33,764 nucleotides of DNA from a virus. Position numbers and translations under genes: made by a program. The DNA is taken from positions 1-33,764 of IMG/VR virus record IMGVR_UViG_3300030406_004736. The stretch is one strand, 5' to 3'. The notes beneath the pieces are model-generated. The model ran no database searches and was not told where the DNA came from. It worked only from the letters and a program-made list of their open reading frames with translations. Of the stretch, positions 1-6,917 are shown piece after piece; the stretch's first letter is position 1; each line of letters begins with the position of its first letter.

Positions 1-86
1 CAACGAGCCCAGAAAAGAAAGATCCTATGGTATTCAAGCCAGGTGGTACAGCCAATAAGAAGGATATGGAGCTACCTAAGAAATGA
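1..86 (+). CDS. C-terminal end of an unidentified phage protein (partial)
   Basis: An open frame runs in from the left edge (first full codon at base 3) and ends TGA at 84-86. Only 27 residues are visible, starting TSPEKKDPMVFKPGG and ending MELPKK; they are Lys/Pro-rich and charged. The stop overlaps the start of the next gene as ATGA, so it belongs to the same rightward operon. Nothing can be said about its function from this tail. Confidence 0.6.
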   Translation, partial: TSPEKKDPMVFKPGGTANKKDMELPKK

Positions 87-448
87 GTTTAAGCGCTACC
101 GGATTTGACGACGCGCTGTCTCATAAAATAATTCATGAGACCGCGTCAACAAACAGCCTGAATACCAACGTCGCAACGACGGAGGGTACTCTGTTTTCCG
201 TAAAGATGGTCAATGGATCATCGAGCGCAGCGTATTTGAAAGTATTTGACGCTGAGAACCCTGTTCTTGGTACAACCTCTCCGTTTCTTGTGCTTCCGGT
301 AGCTGGTAGCGCCACAGGTTTTTATTCAATTCCTGGGGGCTTATCGTTTACCTCACTTAGTTTTGCATGCACCCTAAACCCAAATCCACTGGATACAACC
401 GCGCCATCTGGAAATACGGTTGCCGTAACACTCGTATGTGGTGAGTAA
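83..448 (+). CDS. Small beta-rich phage protein, copy 1 of a four-member family
   Basis: 121 residues, with no membrane segment or charged coil. It is Ser/Thr/Gly/Val-rich with alternating hydrophobic residues, as expected for a beta-sandwich. Residues near 37-53 (LFSVKMVNGSSSAAYLKVFD) and the later IPGGLSF block match equivalent places in the proteins at 451, 10534 and 10911. The start overlaps the upstream stop by 4 bases. The family is not recognised by name. Small beta proteins of this size in phage late operons are often decoration or minor virion proteins, which is inference here. The family match was read by eye. Confidence 0.75.
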   Translation: MSLSATGFDDALSHKIIHETASTNSLNTNVATTEGTLFSVKMVNGSSSAAYLKVFDAENPVLGTTSPFLVLPVAGSATGFYSIPGGLSFTSLSFACTLNPNPLDTTAPSGNTVAVTLVCGE

Positions 449-450
449 TC

Positions 451-846
451 ATGGCTTCTACAACAACATCTACAATCGCATCATTGGGCGGAAAGCTTGT
501 TGTAGATCTCTCTGTTTCTGCAAACGACCAGACTGGTGTAAACAACAACGTCACAGCAGGCACTAGCGGATCAATTCATTTGATTGAAATTACCAATCCT
601 GGGGCTGAAGCGTTGTATGTAAAAATACGAGACGCATCGAGCGCTGTACCAAGCACAACAACCGCTAATGGCAACGGAACACCGCACATGATGTTGTACT
701 GTCCAGCCTACGGAAGCACTTCATATGCAATCCCAGGAGGGTTTTCTTACTCTTCTGGTCTTTCATTTTGGGCATCAACTTCAGCATCAGTTGGCTCCAA
801 CTCCAGCCCATCTGGATCATCAATCGTTAGGATTGCTTGCTCATGA
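451..846 (+). CDS. Small beta-rich phage protein, copy 2 of a four-member family
   Basis: 131 residues beginning MASTTTSTIASLGGK. It shares the core pattern of the gene just upstream: a strand ending IEITNPGAEALYVKI, then a loop, then AIPGGFSYSSGLSFWAS and a Ser/Pro-rich end. It starts two bases after the stop of copy 1, so the two are probably co-translated. The opening MA-TTSTI and the FWAS/MWAS block are especially close to the protein at 10911. Probably a virion or surface beta-sandwich protein; function unknown. Confidence 0.75.
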   Translation: MASTTTSTIASLGGKLVVDLSVSANDQTGVNNNVTAGTSGSIHLIEITNPGAEALYVKIRDASSAVPSTTTANGNGTPHMMLYCPAYGSTSYAIPGGFSYSSGLSFWASTSASVGSNSSPSGSSIVRIACS

Positions 847-1085
847 AGAAAATTTGGACGATTGTTGTAACTGTTATTGCTGGTATTTTTGCTATTTTTA
901 TCAGCAAGAAAAGGTCGTCTAAAAAACAAAAAAACGAAGAGCCACCTAAAAATATCGTTTCTGATGTTGCTGAAGGGTCGGTTCAAGAAACATTTGAAGA
1001 GAATGTAGATAGAATCAAATCAGCTACTACAGGCAATTCTCCTGCTGATGATCTTGCTGATCTTGGCAACTCGAGACGACGATGA
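843..1085 (+). CDS. Small single-span membrane protein
   Basis: 80 residues from the ATG at 843, which overlaps the upstream stop as ATGA; an in-frame TTG at 837 is less likely. Residues 3-22 (KIWTIVVTVIAGIFAIFISK) form one membrane helix, followed by a Lys/Arg-rich stretch (KKRSSKKQKNEE) and an acidic polar tail ending SRRR. The positive segment directly after the helix suggests the tail stays in the cytoplasm. It opens a run of overlapping membrane-protein genes around a lysin, so a holin or lysis-accessory role is possible but unproven. Confidence 0.65.
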   Translation: MKKIWTIVVTVIAGIFAIFISKKRSSKKQKNEEPPKNIVSDVAEGSVQETFEENVDRIKSATTGNSPADDLADLGNSRRR

Positions 1086-1522
1086 CGGCCCCAACCCTCC
1101 TTTTACTTGGCACGGTATGGGCGTCTAGTCCAATCGATAGACCAGAAGCACCAAAACCAGTGGACGGAGAGTGCACAAGGGTTTACTCAATAAATGAGGG
1201 CCAGCCACTTCCATCTCCGGTTTTTTCTCCGTCTGGAAATGCAGGTTGTTCGGCGGTGGCTGTTCCTCTTTCCCAATTTTCTGATTTACTTCAGACAGAA
1301 GAGTGGGGAAAAGCTGTGGCGCAACAGTACAAGATAAGAACTGCCACCTTAGAGATGGAACGAGATTGGTACAAAAGTAAGCTTAATAGCGAGTTAAAAC
1401 CAAAACCTTGGATTGAAAGGCCTGCAACTCAACGCTGGCTTGGTAGAATAGAAACAATGCTTGTAGTTGGAATTGTTTCTGCCGGGTTAGGTACTACATA
1501 TTACTACACATCAGGGAGATAA
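1082..1522 (+). CDS. Exported or membrane protein with N-terminal signal and C-terminal anchor
   Basis: 146 residues. The N-terminus (TAPTLLLLGTVWASS) is a short hydrophobic signal-like segment with a plausible cleavage site after WAS. Near residues 122-143 a second hydrophobic stretch (TMLVVGIVSAGLGTTYYY) could anchor it. Between them lies a Pro-rich, then helical charged region. Two Cys in the first half (positions 31 and 56) could form a disulphide outside the cytoplasm. The start overlaps the previous stop (ATGA). The topology fits a lysis or spanin-like accessory protein, but no family is recognised. Confidence 0.6.
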   Translation: MTAPTLLLLGTVWASSPIDRPEAPKPVDGECTRVYSINEGQPLPSPVFSPSGNAGCSAVAVPLSQFSDLLQTEEWGKAVAQQYKIRTATLEMERDWYKSKLNSELKPKPWIERPATQRWLGRIETMLVVGIVSAGLGTTYYYTSGR

Positions 1523-1524
1523 AA

Positions 1525-1812
1525 ATGGCAGTTAAAGAATGGATTATTCCTGGTGTAACTATGATTTTTGCTGCTGGAGCAGCGTTTACGTCTTTCGATT
1601 CTGCTGCTAAAGATGTTGAAGAGATTGATAAGCGTGTTCAAGTTTTAGAGTCTAAATCAGGAAAGCAAGAGATTGTAGACATTAAAATCGAAGGCGTAGA
1701 AAAACGCCTCGATAAGATGGAAGACTTGATGGCTAAAATGCTTGAGGTACAACAACAACAAGCTATCAACCAAGCCAAGATCTGCTCTGCTACCAATGCG
1801 GATTGTGACTGA
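1525..1812 (+). CDS. Holin-like small membrane protein with coiled coil
   Basis: 95 residues. Residues 5-24 (EWIIPGVTMIFAAGAAFTSF) form one membrane segment. The rest is a heptad-like charged helix (DVEEIDKRVQVLESK, then VEKRLDKMEDLMAKMLEVQQQQ). Size and shape fit single-span phage holins or holin-like proteins. It starts 3 bases after the previous stop, and its TGA overlaps the lysin ATG by one base, so it is translationally coupled to the lysin. Assignment rests on topology and context only. Confidence 0.6.
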   Translation: MAVKEWIIPGVTMIFAAGAAFTSFDSAAKDVEEIDKRVQVLESKSGKQEIVDIKIEGVEKRLDKMEDLMAKMLEVQQQQAINQAKICSATNADCD

Positions 1813-2387
1813 TGAGGCCTGTTTTACTAGATTATGTAGAGTCTCTTGGTCACGTTGTATTTGAGACAGGGCAATACAACCTGAACATTATTGGTATTCG
1901 CAGTAGAGACCACAAGGCGAATAAGTTTGATGACCGAATATGCGTTGTTTTTCGTGACGAGCAGGGCTGGATTACGAGAACTTGGGAGTGCACTACAGAG
2001 CCAGGTAAATATTGGCTGGAGAACCCCACCAACGTAAACGGAACTGCTATCCTTGTACCCGGCCAATATAGGTCTGTTTGGAAGATTGATAAGCACCAAG
2101 GGAAGTACGATGCGCTCTGCCAGAGGAACGGCACGGTCAAGACTTACCGGGACAGTAATAAAGACGACGTTGTTGATCTTGATGTACAGTCTATTACTGA
2201 AGGCTATTATGGAATCAATATCCACAAAGCTGGGTCTTCGTCTACGCAAATAGATAAATGGTCAGCGGGTTGCCAAGTATTTAGTAACAGAAGCGACTTT
2301 GAAGAGTTTATGAGCATTTGCTACGCAGCAAGGGAGAAGTGGGGAAACAGCTTTAGCTACACGCTTATTGATGAACCGGAGTTCTAA
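1812..2387 (+). CDS. L,D-transpeptidase (YkuD)-like peptidoglycan enzyme, probable endolysin
   Basis: 191 residues. The segment GINIHKAG followed about 11 residues later by WSAGCQVF matches the catalytic His ... Ser-x-Gly-Cys signature of YkuD-type L,D-transpeptidase folds, with Cys as nucleophile. This kind of protein, with TEPGKYWLENP and VPGQY upstream of the catalytic block, is common in phages beside holin genes. The chemistry would be attack on peptide cross-links in the cell wall; in a phage that suggests cleavage for lysis or entry. No signal peptide is visible, so release would depend on a holin. It overlaps both neighbours by one base (TGATG, TAATG). Confidence 0.65.
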   Translation: MRPVLLDYVESLGHVVFETGQYNLNIIGIRSRDHKANKFDDRICVVFRDEQGWITRTWECTTEPGKYWLENPTNVNGTAILVPGQYRSVWKIDKHQGKYDALCQRNGTVKTYRDSNKDDVVDLDVQSITEGYYGINIHKAGSSSTQIDKWSAGCQVFSNRSDFEEFMSICYAAREKWGNSFSYTLIDEPEF

Positions 2388-2695
2388 TGGAAGCGCTGGT
2401 CGATTCTCTCCTTGCAGATGGTCACTTAGGTGTATTTGCTGCATTCTTGATATACCAATTCGTTACAATGCAGAAGCGTCTAGACAAGCTGGTAGAAGGA
2501 TTTCAAGAACAGCTTGATACGTTGCGAAAAGAATATGATGAGCGATCGGAAAAAATGCGTGATCGATACGACAGGGTAATTCAAGAATATCGTGACAACA
2601 GCGATACCCAATCGAAAGATTTTCTGGTTACTAGAACCAAGGTTCACAATGACATTGTAGCCAAGCTCGACCGTATATTAGATCGAGACAAGTAG
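2387..2695 (+). CDS. Holin-like (UviB/BhlA-type) single-span protein
   Basis: 102 residues: a short outside N-terminus (MEALVDSLLADGH), one membrane segment near residues 13-28 (LGVFAAFLIYQFVTMQ), then a long charged coiled coil (LDTLRKEYDERSEKMRDRYDRVIQEYRD). This layout resembles small phage BhlA/UviB holin-like proteins. It is the second such protein flanking the lysin; the first is at 1525. The start overlaps the lysin stop by one base. Confidence 0.6.
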   Translation: MEALVDSLLADGHLGVFAAFLIYQFVTMQKRLDKLVEGFQEQLDTLRKEYDERSEKMRDRYDRVIQEYRDNSDTQSKDFLVTRTKVHNDIVAKLDRILDRDK

Positions 2696-2701
2696 GTTGT
2701 A

Positions 2702-3340
2702 ATGGAGTGTGTTGTACAAGAAGGGTCTGACTGTAAGCTTGATGTGGGCTCACCCATTCGCATTTACGACGAGAATCCTGTTCAAGAGGAGACAAAGACT
2801 GTGGCAAACGAAACAAAACAAGAAGCACCTAAGCCTCCACCTGCACCAGTTAAGGCGCCTGATCCTGTTCCTGAGCCCGCACCTGCGGCTGTTGAGACTG
2901 TTGCTGCTCCTGCCGCTCCAGAGCTTGTGGAATCCGTGGGGGTCTCTCAAGACATCACAGCGGCTGCTGACGCGGCCAAGTCACTCGGAGGCGACTATGC
3001 CCCTATGGTAGCGATTGCATTGGCTGGAATGGCTGTTGCAGGCGGCTCAAAGGCTTGGAGTTACTACCGTGATCGAGCAGAGCAAAAGCATGAACAAGAA
3101 ATGCAGAAGCTTAAGATTGAAGCACAGTCACAAGGTATGGACGGCCAGCAACCTCCACCATGCCAAGCAGCCAATCAAAAGATGCAGGCTGAGTTGGACG
3201 ATGTAAAGTCAAAGCTGAGTGCAGTGCAAAAGAAGACATCGATGATCTCCGCAGACTTTGACGGTGAAGATGTCGAGCGCCAAATCAAGCGCATTAAGAA
3301 GCGCATTGATGAGTTGTTTGAGATCACAGACCAGAAATGA
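2702..3340 (+). CDS. Pro/Ala-rich membrane protein with coiled-coil tail
   Basis: 212 residues in three parts: an acidic start with two Cys, a Pro/Ala/Glu-rich rod (residues about 42-75, PPPAPVKAPDPVPEPAPAA), a hydrophobic stretch near 98-117 (YAPMVAIALAGMAVAGGSKAW), and a charged helical tail (AELDDVKSKLSAVQKK, then RQIKRIKKRIDELFE). A rigid Pro-rich part and a coil on opposite sides of a membrane segment fit an envelope-spanning, spanin-like role, but no family is recognised. It overlaps the next gene as ATGA. Confidence 0.6.
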   Translation: MECVVQEGSDCKLDVGSPIRIYDENPVQEETKTVANETKQEAPKPPPAPVKAPDPVPEPAPAAVETVAAPAAPELVESVGVSQDITAAADAAKSLGGDYAPMVAIALAGMAVAGGSKAWSYYRDRAEQKHEQEMQKLKIEAQSQGMDGQQPPPCQAANQKMQAELDDVKSKLSAVQKKTSMISADFDGEDVERQIKRIKKRIDELFEITDQK

Positions 3341-3708
3341 TTGTAGCTGCTCTCGTATTCTTTGGGACTCTTGTGATACTCCCTGCGGGTATGAGCTTTG
3401 CTGTGCAGAGAGAGGGTAGGCAGAAGGCGCCTAAGCCACCAATCGTTGAAGTTGTACCGGAGCCAGATCCCAAACCAATACCTGAGCCAGAGGTGGTCGT
3501 TGAGCCTGAGCCTGAACTCATACCAACTACTGTTGTGACCATTGCACCCAAGTGTGACGACGAAGAATCAATCGTTCGGCTCCGCGCAGCCACCTTCAAC
3601 TTCTTGTCTCAGGTTAGTGACTTACCATCCGACATCTCGTTCAACGTCATCGACTGCACAGAAGAGGGCATGGTCGATATTGAGATTGTCGAGGTTCAGA
3701 AGAAATAG
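3337..3708 (+). CDS. TonB-like Pro-Glu rod protein with N-terminal anchor
   Basis: 123 residues. A hydrophobic N-terminus (VAALVFFGTLVILPAGMSFA) serves as anchor or signal. It is followed by a Pro-Glu/Pro-Lys rod (EPDPKPIPEPEVVVEPEPE) like the periplasm-spanning part of TonB, and a globular end with two Cys (positions about 69 and 106). Together with the Pro-rich protein just upstream it could bridge the periplasm during lysis; the sequence does not prove this. It is the last gene of the rightward block, and a hairpin region follows. Confidence 0.6.
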   Translation: MIVAALVFFGTLVILPAGMSFAVQREGRQKAPKPPIVEVVPEPDPKPIPEPEVVVEPEPELIPTTVVTIAPKCDDEESIVRLRAATFNFLSQVSDLPSDISFNVIDCTEEGMVDIEIVEVQKK

Positions 3709-3713
3709 CCTAA

Positions 3714-3780
3714 CCCCCCACCCGGTAGGAATCGCCCATGCTCTCGCACCGAGATGGGAACAGACGATGTGGGTGGGGGG
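3714..3780. terminator. Nested hairpin between convergent operons (possible bidirectional terminator)
   Basis: CCCCCCACCC at 3714-3723 is the exact inverted repeat of GGGTGGGGGG at 3771-3780. Inside it, CCCAT (3735-3739) plus CTCG (3743-3746) pair with CGAG (3750-3753) plus ATGGG (3754-3758), with a 3-base bulge and a CAC loop. It fills the 81-base gap between convergent stops. There is no T-tract on either side, so simple intrinsic termination is uncertain; it may instead block readthrough or protect 3' ends. Confidence 0.5.
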
Positions 3781-3789
3781 CCAGGGGGA

Positions 3790-4452
3790 CTATTGATGAA
3801 AATCTTCTGAGTCGATTTCTTGTTCTTTAGGCTCTTCTTTAGTCTTAGACTCAGATGTCTTCTTGTTGATGACATCAGCAGCCATGACTTGAATGAATTG
3901 CTTCATAAGCTCTTTCAATTCAGCATCATCAGATTCTTGGCTCTTCTTGGTGATAGCCTCAACAAGCTCTTTGTTGTTGTCGGAAACGTTTACGTTTACA
4001 TCGATAGCTGGAACACCGTTAGTGTAGCGAAGTTCTTGTCCGTTTTCTGAGTCCACAAACTTACAAGCAATCATGATGGTTTCTTGATTGTTCTTGTTCA
4101 TGCGAATGTCGGCCTCATAATCCATCAAAACCCACTCTCCGTTTGGCTGAGAGTTTCGGATGTTCTTGACCATGTATGTGATCGTGTCCTCGCAGATCTC
4201 TTTCCAGGCTTCTTTGTCTACGTGACCCATAACTCCCTCAAGGGGCCACTCTGCCTTCCGCAGCCGAGTTCGGTAGTCCTTAAAATCTTTCTTTGACTTT
4301 TTGTCCAAAGACCTTGATTCGTATACCTCTCGGACAATCGACATGAAGTCGGTAGACTTAATCATCTTCGGCGGGCCTTGTTTTGTGCCTGCCGTCTCAT
4401 GCATCTTAAGTTTGTTCTTGCCGTTTTCTGCGATTTGATCAATGAGTGACAT
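3790..4452 (-). CDS. Unknown protein encoded downstream of recT
   Basis: 220 residues, soluble, charged, Lys/Glu-rich, with a disordered acidic C-terminus. The first part has a helical basic stretch (RSLDKKSKKDFKDYRTRLRKAEW). The start has an AGGAG five bases upstream. It lies 8 bases downstream of recT in the same leftward transcript, so a recombination or replication accessory role is plausible. No motif is recognised. Confidence 0.7.
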   Translation of the reverse strand: MSLIDQIAENGKNKLKMHETAGTKQGPPKMIKSTDFMSIVREVYESRSLDKKSKKDFKDYRTRLRKAEWPLEGVMGHVDKEAWKEICEDTITYMVKNIRNSQPNGEWVLMDYEADIRMNKNNQETIMIACKFVDSENGQELRYTNGVPAIDVNVNVSDNNKELVEAITKKSQESDDAELKELMKQFIQVMAADVINKKTSESKTKEEPKEQEIDSEDFHQ

Positions 4453-4460
4453 TCATTCTC

Positions 4461-5348
4461 CTACTCAGTGAAGTCTTCTTCTGGCTCGGGAAGATTGTTT
4501 TCTTTGGCCTTTTCAACCAAGTCTTTAACCTTCGATTTCCGCCGCCCCTTTGGTTTTTCGTCCGGTTGGACATCTATAACGTTCTGTTCGATTGTAACAC
4601 CATTGGCATCAGAAACACCATTGACGCTAATATTTTGCTCAGACCAAGAATCTTCCTCAAAGTCTGACTTGATGTCGTGGGCAAGAACTTCCTGAGTCTT
4701 TGGCGTAAGCGGAAGGTACTTGCAGATGCGTCTAATAACAGTCTTCCGCCACATCTCCTCTGTGTGCTGTGACCACGGCCCGCTGTCTGGGCTTCTGGAG
4801 GACTGTCGAATCTTGTTGATCTGGTCTTTACGCATAACTTCAACTTGACGCTGCCCGTCTTTATAGAAGCACACAGCATAGGCTAGAAGCATTTCGCCAG
4901 GATCTTGATAGCACTTCTTGTGCTTGAGTATCTCTCCTTGCTCAAGGTCAAACGAGTGTTCAAACTCGTCATTCTCGTAGACAATCTCAGCCTTGAAGTG
5001 GGCTACCTCGCCAGACCTCTTTACTAGATCCATCAGTCCCGTATACTCAATCCAAAGTTCAGCATCGTAGCACTTTGCTCGCTTGTTCCACATGGGCACT
5101 AGAGAAGCCCTATGCAATGCTCCTCCGCCAATAAGGTCAAGCTCGCAAGCCTTTGCTAGAGCCAAGTACACGGATGTAGGGGAGCACTGAACCAACCGTT
5201 CGTTCTTTGCTGCCTCCATCATTGCAATGCGTATGATTCGGTCTACGTCTGCGCCTTTCGGTGCAATTTGAGTGAGGCTAGTCTTCTTTGTTCCAAGAAA
5301 CTGATTTAGTGCTGCAAGCTGGTCTCTGCGGCTAATTGCTGTCGTCAT
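4461..5348 (-). CDS. recT: RecT-family single-strand DNA annealing protein
   Basis: 295 residues. The N-terminal two thirds show the RecT pattern: a helix with CSPTSVYLALAKACELDL, the GGALHRASLVPMWNK turn, AELWIEYTGLMDLVKRSG, and the late SGPWSQHTEEMWRKTVIRR segment, which is highly typical of RecT/RecP annealases. The C-terminal 60 residues are acidic and poorly conserved. It anneals complementary single strands during phage recombination and replication. It overlaps the upstream nuclease gene by 17 bases, the usual recombinase-exonuclease pairing. Confidence 0.9.
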   Translation of the reverse strand: MTTAISRRDQLAALNQFLGTKKTSLTQIAPKGADVDRIIRIAMMEAAKNERLVQCSPTSVYLALAKACELDLIGGGALHRASLVPMWNKRAKCYDAELWIEYTGLMDLVKRSGEVAHFKAEIVYENDEFEHSFDLEQGEILKHKKCYQDPGEMLLAYAVCFYKDGQRQVEVMRKDQINKIRQSSRSPDSGPWSQHTEEMWRKTVIRRICKYLPLTPKTQEVLAHDIKSDFEEDSWSEQNISVNGVSDANGVTIEQNVIDVQPDEKPKGRRKSKVKDLVEKAKENNLPEPEEDFTE

Positions 5349-6312
5349 TTTTTGGCTCCATAATTTTTAAAATCCTATTCCCTGGGCTCTCGGTAACGTA
5401 TTCCTTGTAAAGGTCTGGATGCTCTTGAGAGAACCTTTTCTTATCAAAGTTCGCGCGAGGCTTTGATGGCTTCCACGTAGCAACCCCAGCGATACCTAAA
5501 GACTCTCCAATACAACTTCGTAGTTGATTTTCTAGTTCGTTTTTCTTTGTTGTGGCTACTTTATGCTCTTCTCTTGCTTTTAGTATCTTTTCGTACAGGT
5601 CTCTCTCTGCAACGCTTGCAACCCTAAGTGGTTCATCTACAACTCTTGGGTTTAGCTTAAAGACTTTTCCAAGAGCCTCTCGGCACATGTCTGTTGAGTC
5701 TGGAGGAGGAGGAGTTTCAGATGCAACATACTTTTGCCACCACTCTTCAGCGATATTAAGTATCTGCTCACCAAGCTCCTTATCCCTTTCGATTCGATAA
5801 ACGCGAAAGTCATCAAGGCTAAACAATGTTGCTATGTCCCAGTATGGAGCGTCAAATATCTCCATATAGACTCTCATTTGGACCTCTACATCTAGAGGAA
5901 TATCAGTCGTTCCTGTCTTGCCCCAGCCCTTCCTGAACCTTCGGGTCTTGGCGTCCATGCCAAAAGAAACTCCGTTTTGTTCAACCATTGCGTCTGGTGT
6001 GCCAAAGATACGTGGCCGGGTTGGGTGCCAAGTTAAGCCCCTCTCCCAAAGGCGACATCCCTCCCCTAAATGAAGCTCGTATAGCTCAAATACGTATTTC
6101 TCCATCACCCGGCCACGCATCAAAACTGCGTCATCGCTTTCTTCTGATTCAAACAGACCAGTCTTTTCAGACCAAATCTTAAATAAACTTTTTTCAAACG
6201 AACCTATTTTGTCTGATGCTTCAGCGCCTGACATCATAATTGCTGCTATGTCTGTTCCTCCCAGACCTTTCTTTCGCTCTTCAAGCCATGCTTGGCGTTC
6301 AGTTTGGTTCAT
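5332..6312 (-). CDS. YqaJ/lambda-Exo-type nuclease
   Basis: 326 residues from the ATG at 6312, preceded by AGGAG; an upstream in-frame start would add 24 residues, run through the promoter and lack a ribosome site. EERKKGLGGTDIAAIM at the N-terminus is the classic YqaJ opening (R-x-x-G-GG-T/S-D). Later come GMDAKTRRFRKGW (metal and catalytic D...K) and VEVQMRVYMEIF (conserved Gln helix). It should resect double-stranded ends 5'-3' to make substrate for RecT, whose gene overlaps its 3' end. It is the first gene of the leftward recombination operon behind a strong promoter. Confidence 0.88.
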   Translation of the reverse strand: MNQTERQAWLEERKKGLGGTDIAAIMMSGAEASDKIGSFEKSLFKIWSEKTGLFESEESDDAVLMRGRVMEKYVFELYELHLGEGCRLWERGLTWHPTRPRIFGTPDAMVEQNGVSFGMDAKTRRFRKGWGKTGTTDIPLDVEVQMRVYMEIFDAPYWDIATLFSLDDFRVYRIERDKELGEQILNIAEEWWQKYVASETPPPPDSTDMCREALGKVFKLNPRVVDEPLRVASVAERDLYEKILKAREEHKVATTKKNELENQLRSCIGESLGIAGVATWKPSKPRANFDKKRFSQEHPDLYKEYVTESPGNRILKIMEPKNDDSN

Positions 6313-6331
6313 GGTTGTTTCTCCTAAATGA

Positions 6332-6360
6332 AAGATACTTCCTTGATCAAAGTGTGTCAA
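6332..6360 (-). promoter_or_regulatory. Sigma70 promoter for the nuclease-recT operon
   Basis: On the minus strand TTGACA (6355-6360), a 17-base spacer and TATCTT (6332-6337) lie just upstream of the AGGAG and ATG at 6312. The -35 box is an exact consensus. It faces away from the rightward promoter at 6373-6401. Confidence 0.7.
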
Positions 6361-6364
6361 GGGG

Positions 6365-6380
6365 CCACACCCTTGTGTGG
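6365..6380. promoter_or_regulatory. Operator palindrome CCACAC-N4-GTGTGG
   Basis: A perfect 16-bp inverted repeat (CCACACCCTTGTGTGG) lies between the two divergent promoters. It sits just upstream of the leftward -35 and overlaps the rightward -35. This is where a switch repressor would act on both; the neighbouring Cro-like protein is the obvious candidate. Confidence 0.55.
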
Positions 6381-6401
6381 ACAAAACTTGTCCGCTACGC
6401 T
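6373..6401 (+). promoter_or_regulatory. Rightward promoter for the Cro-like gene
   Basis: TTGTGT (6373-6378), a 17-base spacer and TACGCT (6396-6401) precede the ATG at 6427. The spacer is almost entirely filled by the palindrome at 6379-6393. The match to consensus is moderate. Confidence 0.45.
6379..6393. promoter_or_regulatory. Operator palindrome GGACAA-AAC-TTGTCC
   Basis: A perfect 15-bp inverted repeat within the spacer of the rightward promoter. A second site with the same half-site and spacing (GGACAG-AAT-CTGTCC) occurs at 18394-18408 upstream of the methyltransferase-like gene. That suggests one phage regulator acting at two places. Confidence 0.55.
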
Positions 6402-6426
6402 ACTTTTTATTCACAAGGTGTGTCAG

Positions 6427-6666
6427 ATGATCATCGAGAGTTACAGAAAAAGCCTGCCAGGAAGAAGCACTAGAGTGCTATTCATACAGTGGCTAAATGG
6501 TGAGCTAGTAAAGTTCGACCTAAAGCTTAGTGTTGGGTACTTGCGAGATTTAGAATATGGAAGGAAGACGCCTTCTTTACCTCTTGCTATTGGTATCGAA
6601 AAAGCTACGGGTGGTGTAGTATCTGTAAGAGAGTGGCTTGGTTTAAACTCAAGCCTTCGTTCATAA
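6427..6666 (+). CDS. Small Cro/C1-type helix-turn-helix regulator
   Basis: 79 residues from the ATG at 6427, with AAGGTG upstream; longer upstream starts would run through the promoter. The middle part (VGYLRDLEYGRKTPSLPLAI) reads as the second half of a Cro/XRE helix-turn-helix, with the typical Y-G-R-K-x-P turn, followed by EKATGGVVSVREWLGL, a common end in Cro-like proteins that interpret host or phage operators. It is divergent from the recombination operon and flanked by palindromic operators, as in a lambda-type switch. Whether it acts as Cro or repressor is unknown. Confidence 0.75.
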   Translation: MIIESYRKSLPGRSTRVLFIQWLNGELVKFDLKLSVGYLRDLEYGRKTPSLPLAIGIEKATGGVVSVREWLGLNSSLRS

Positions 6667-6677
6667 ATGGAGCAGAC

Positions 6678-6917
6678 ATGAGTCTAAAAGAAAAAGTTCA
6701 AGAAATGCGCGAGGTAACTCGAGTCAGGTCATTTCAGCACCAGTGGTCTACGCAGCAGGTATACGCAACCCTGTATGCATATATTGATGAGCTTGAGGCC
6801 AAGCTGGAACAAGCATCAAAGCCAGAGCCAAAAAAGGCTCCAGCCAAAAAGGCTCCAGCTAAGAAAGCCCCAGCTAAGAAAGCCCCAGCCAAGCGGGCTC
6901 CAGCCAAAAAGAAGTAG
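6678..6917 (+). CDS. Small protein with histone-H1-like Lys-Ala-Pro tail
   Basis: 79 residues from the ATG at 6678, preceded by GGAG. The first 50 residues are helical (SLKEKVQEMREVTRV, then YATLYAYIDELEAKLEQA). The last 28 are five near-perfect KKAPA repeats, like the tails of histone H1, AlgP or bacterial HctB proteins. Such tails bind DNA or RNA without sequence specificity. It follows the Cro-like gene by 11 bases and abuts a convergent gene with no gap (the stops touch). The repeat DNA is prone to slippage, so tail length may vary. Confidence 0.75.
   Translation: MSLKEKVQEMREVTRVRSFQHQWSTQQVYATLYAYIDELEAKLEQASKPEPKKAPAKKAPAKKAPAKKAPAKRAPAKKK

Noticed and set aside
1827-2249. A 140-codon minus frame opposite the lysin gene
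   Set aside because: Shadow of the lysin gene, which has matching family motifs and coupled start and stop.
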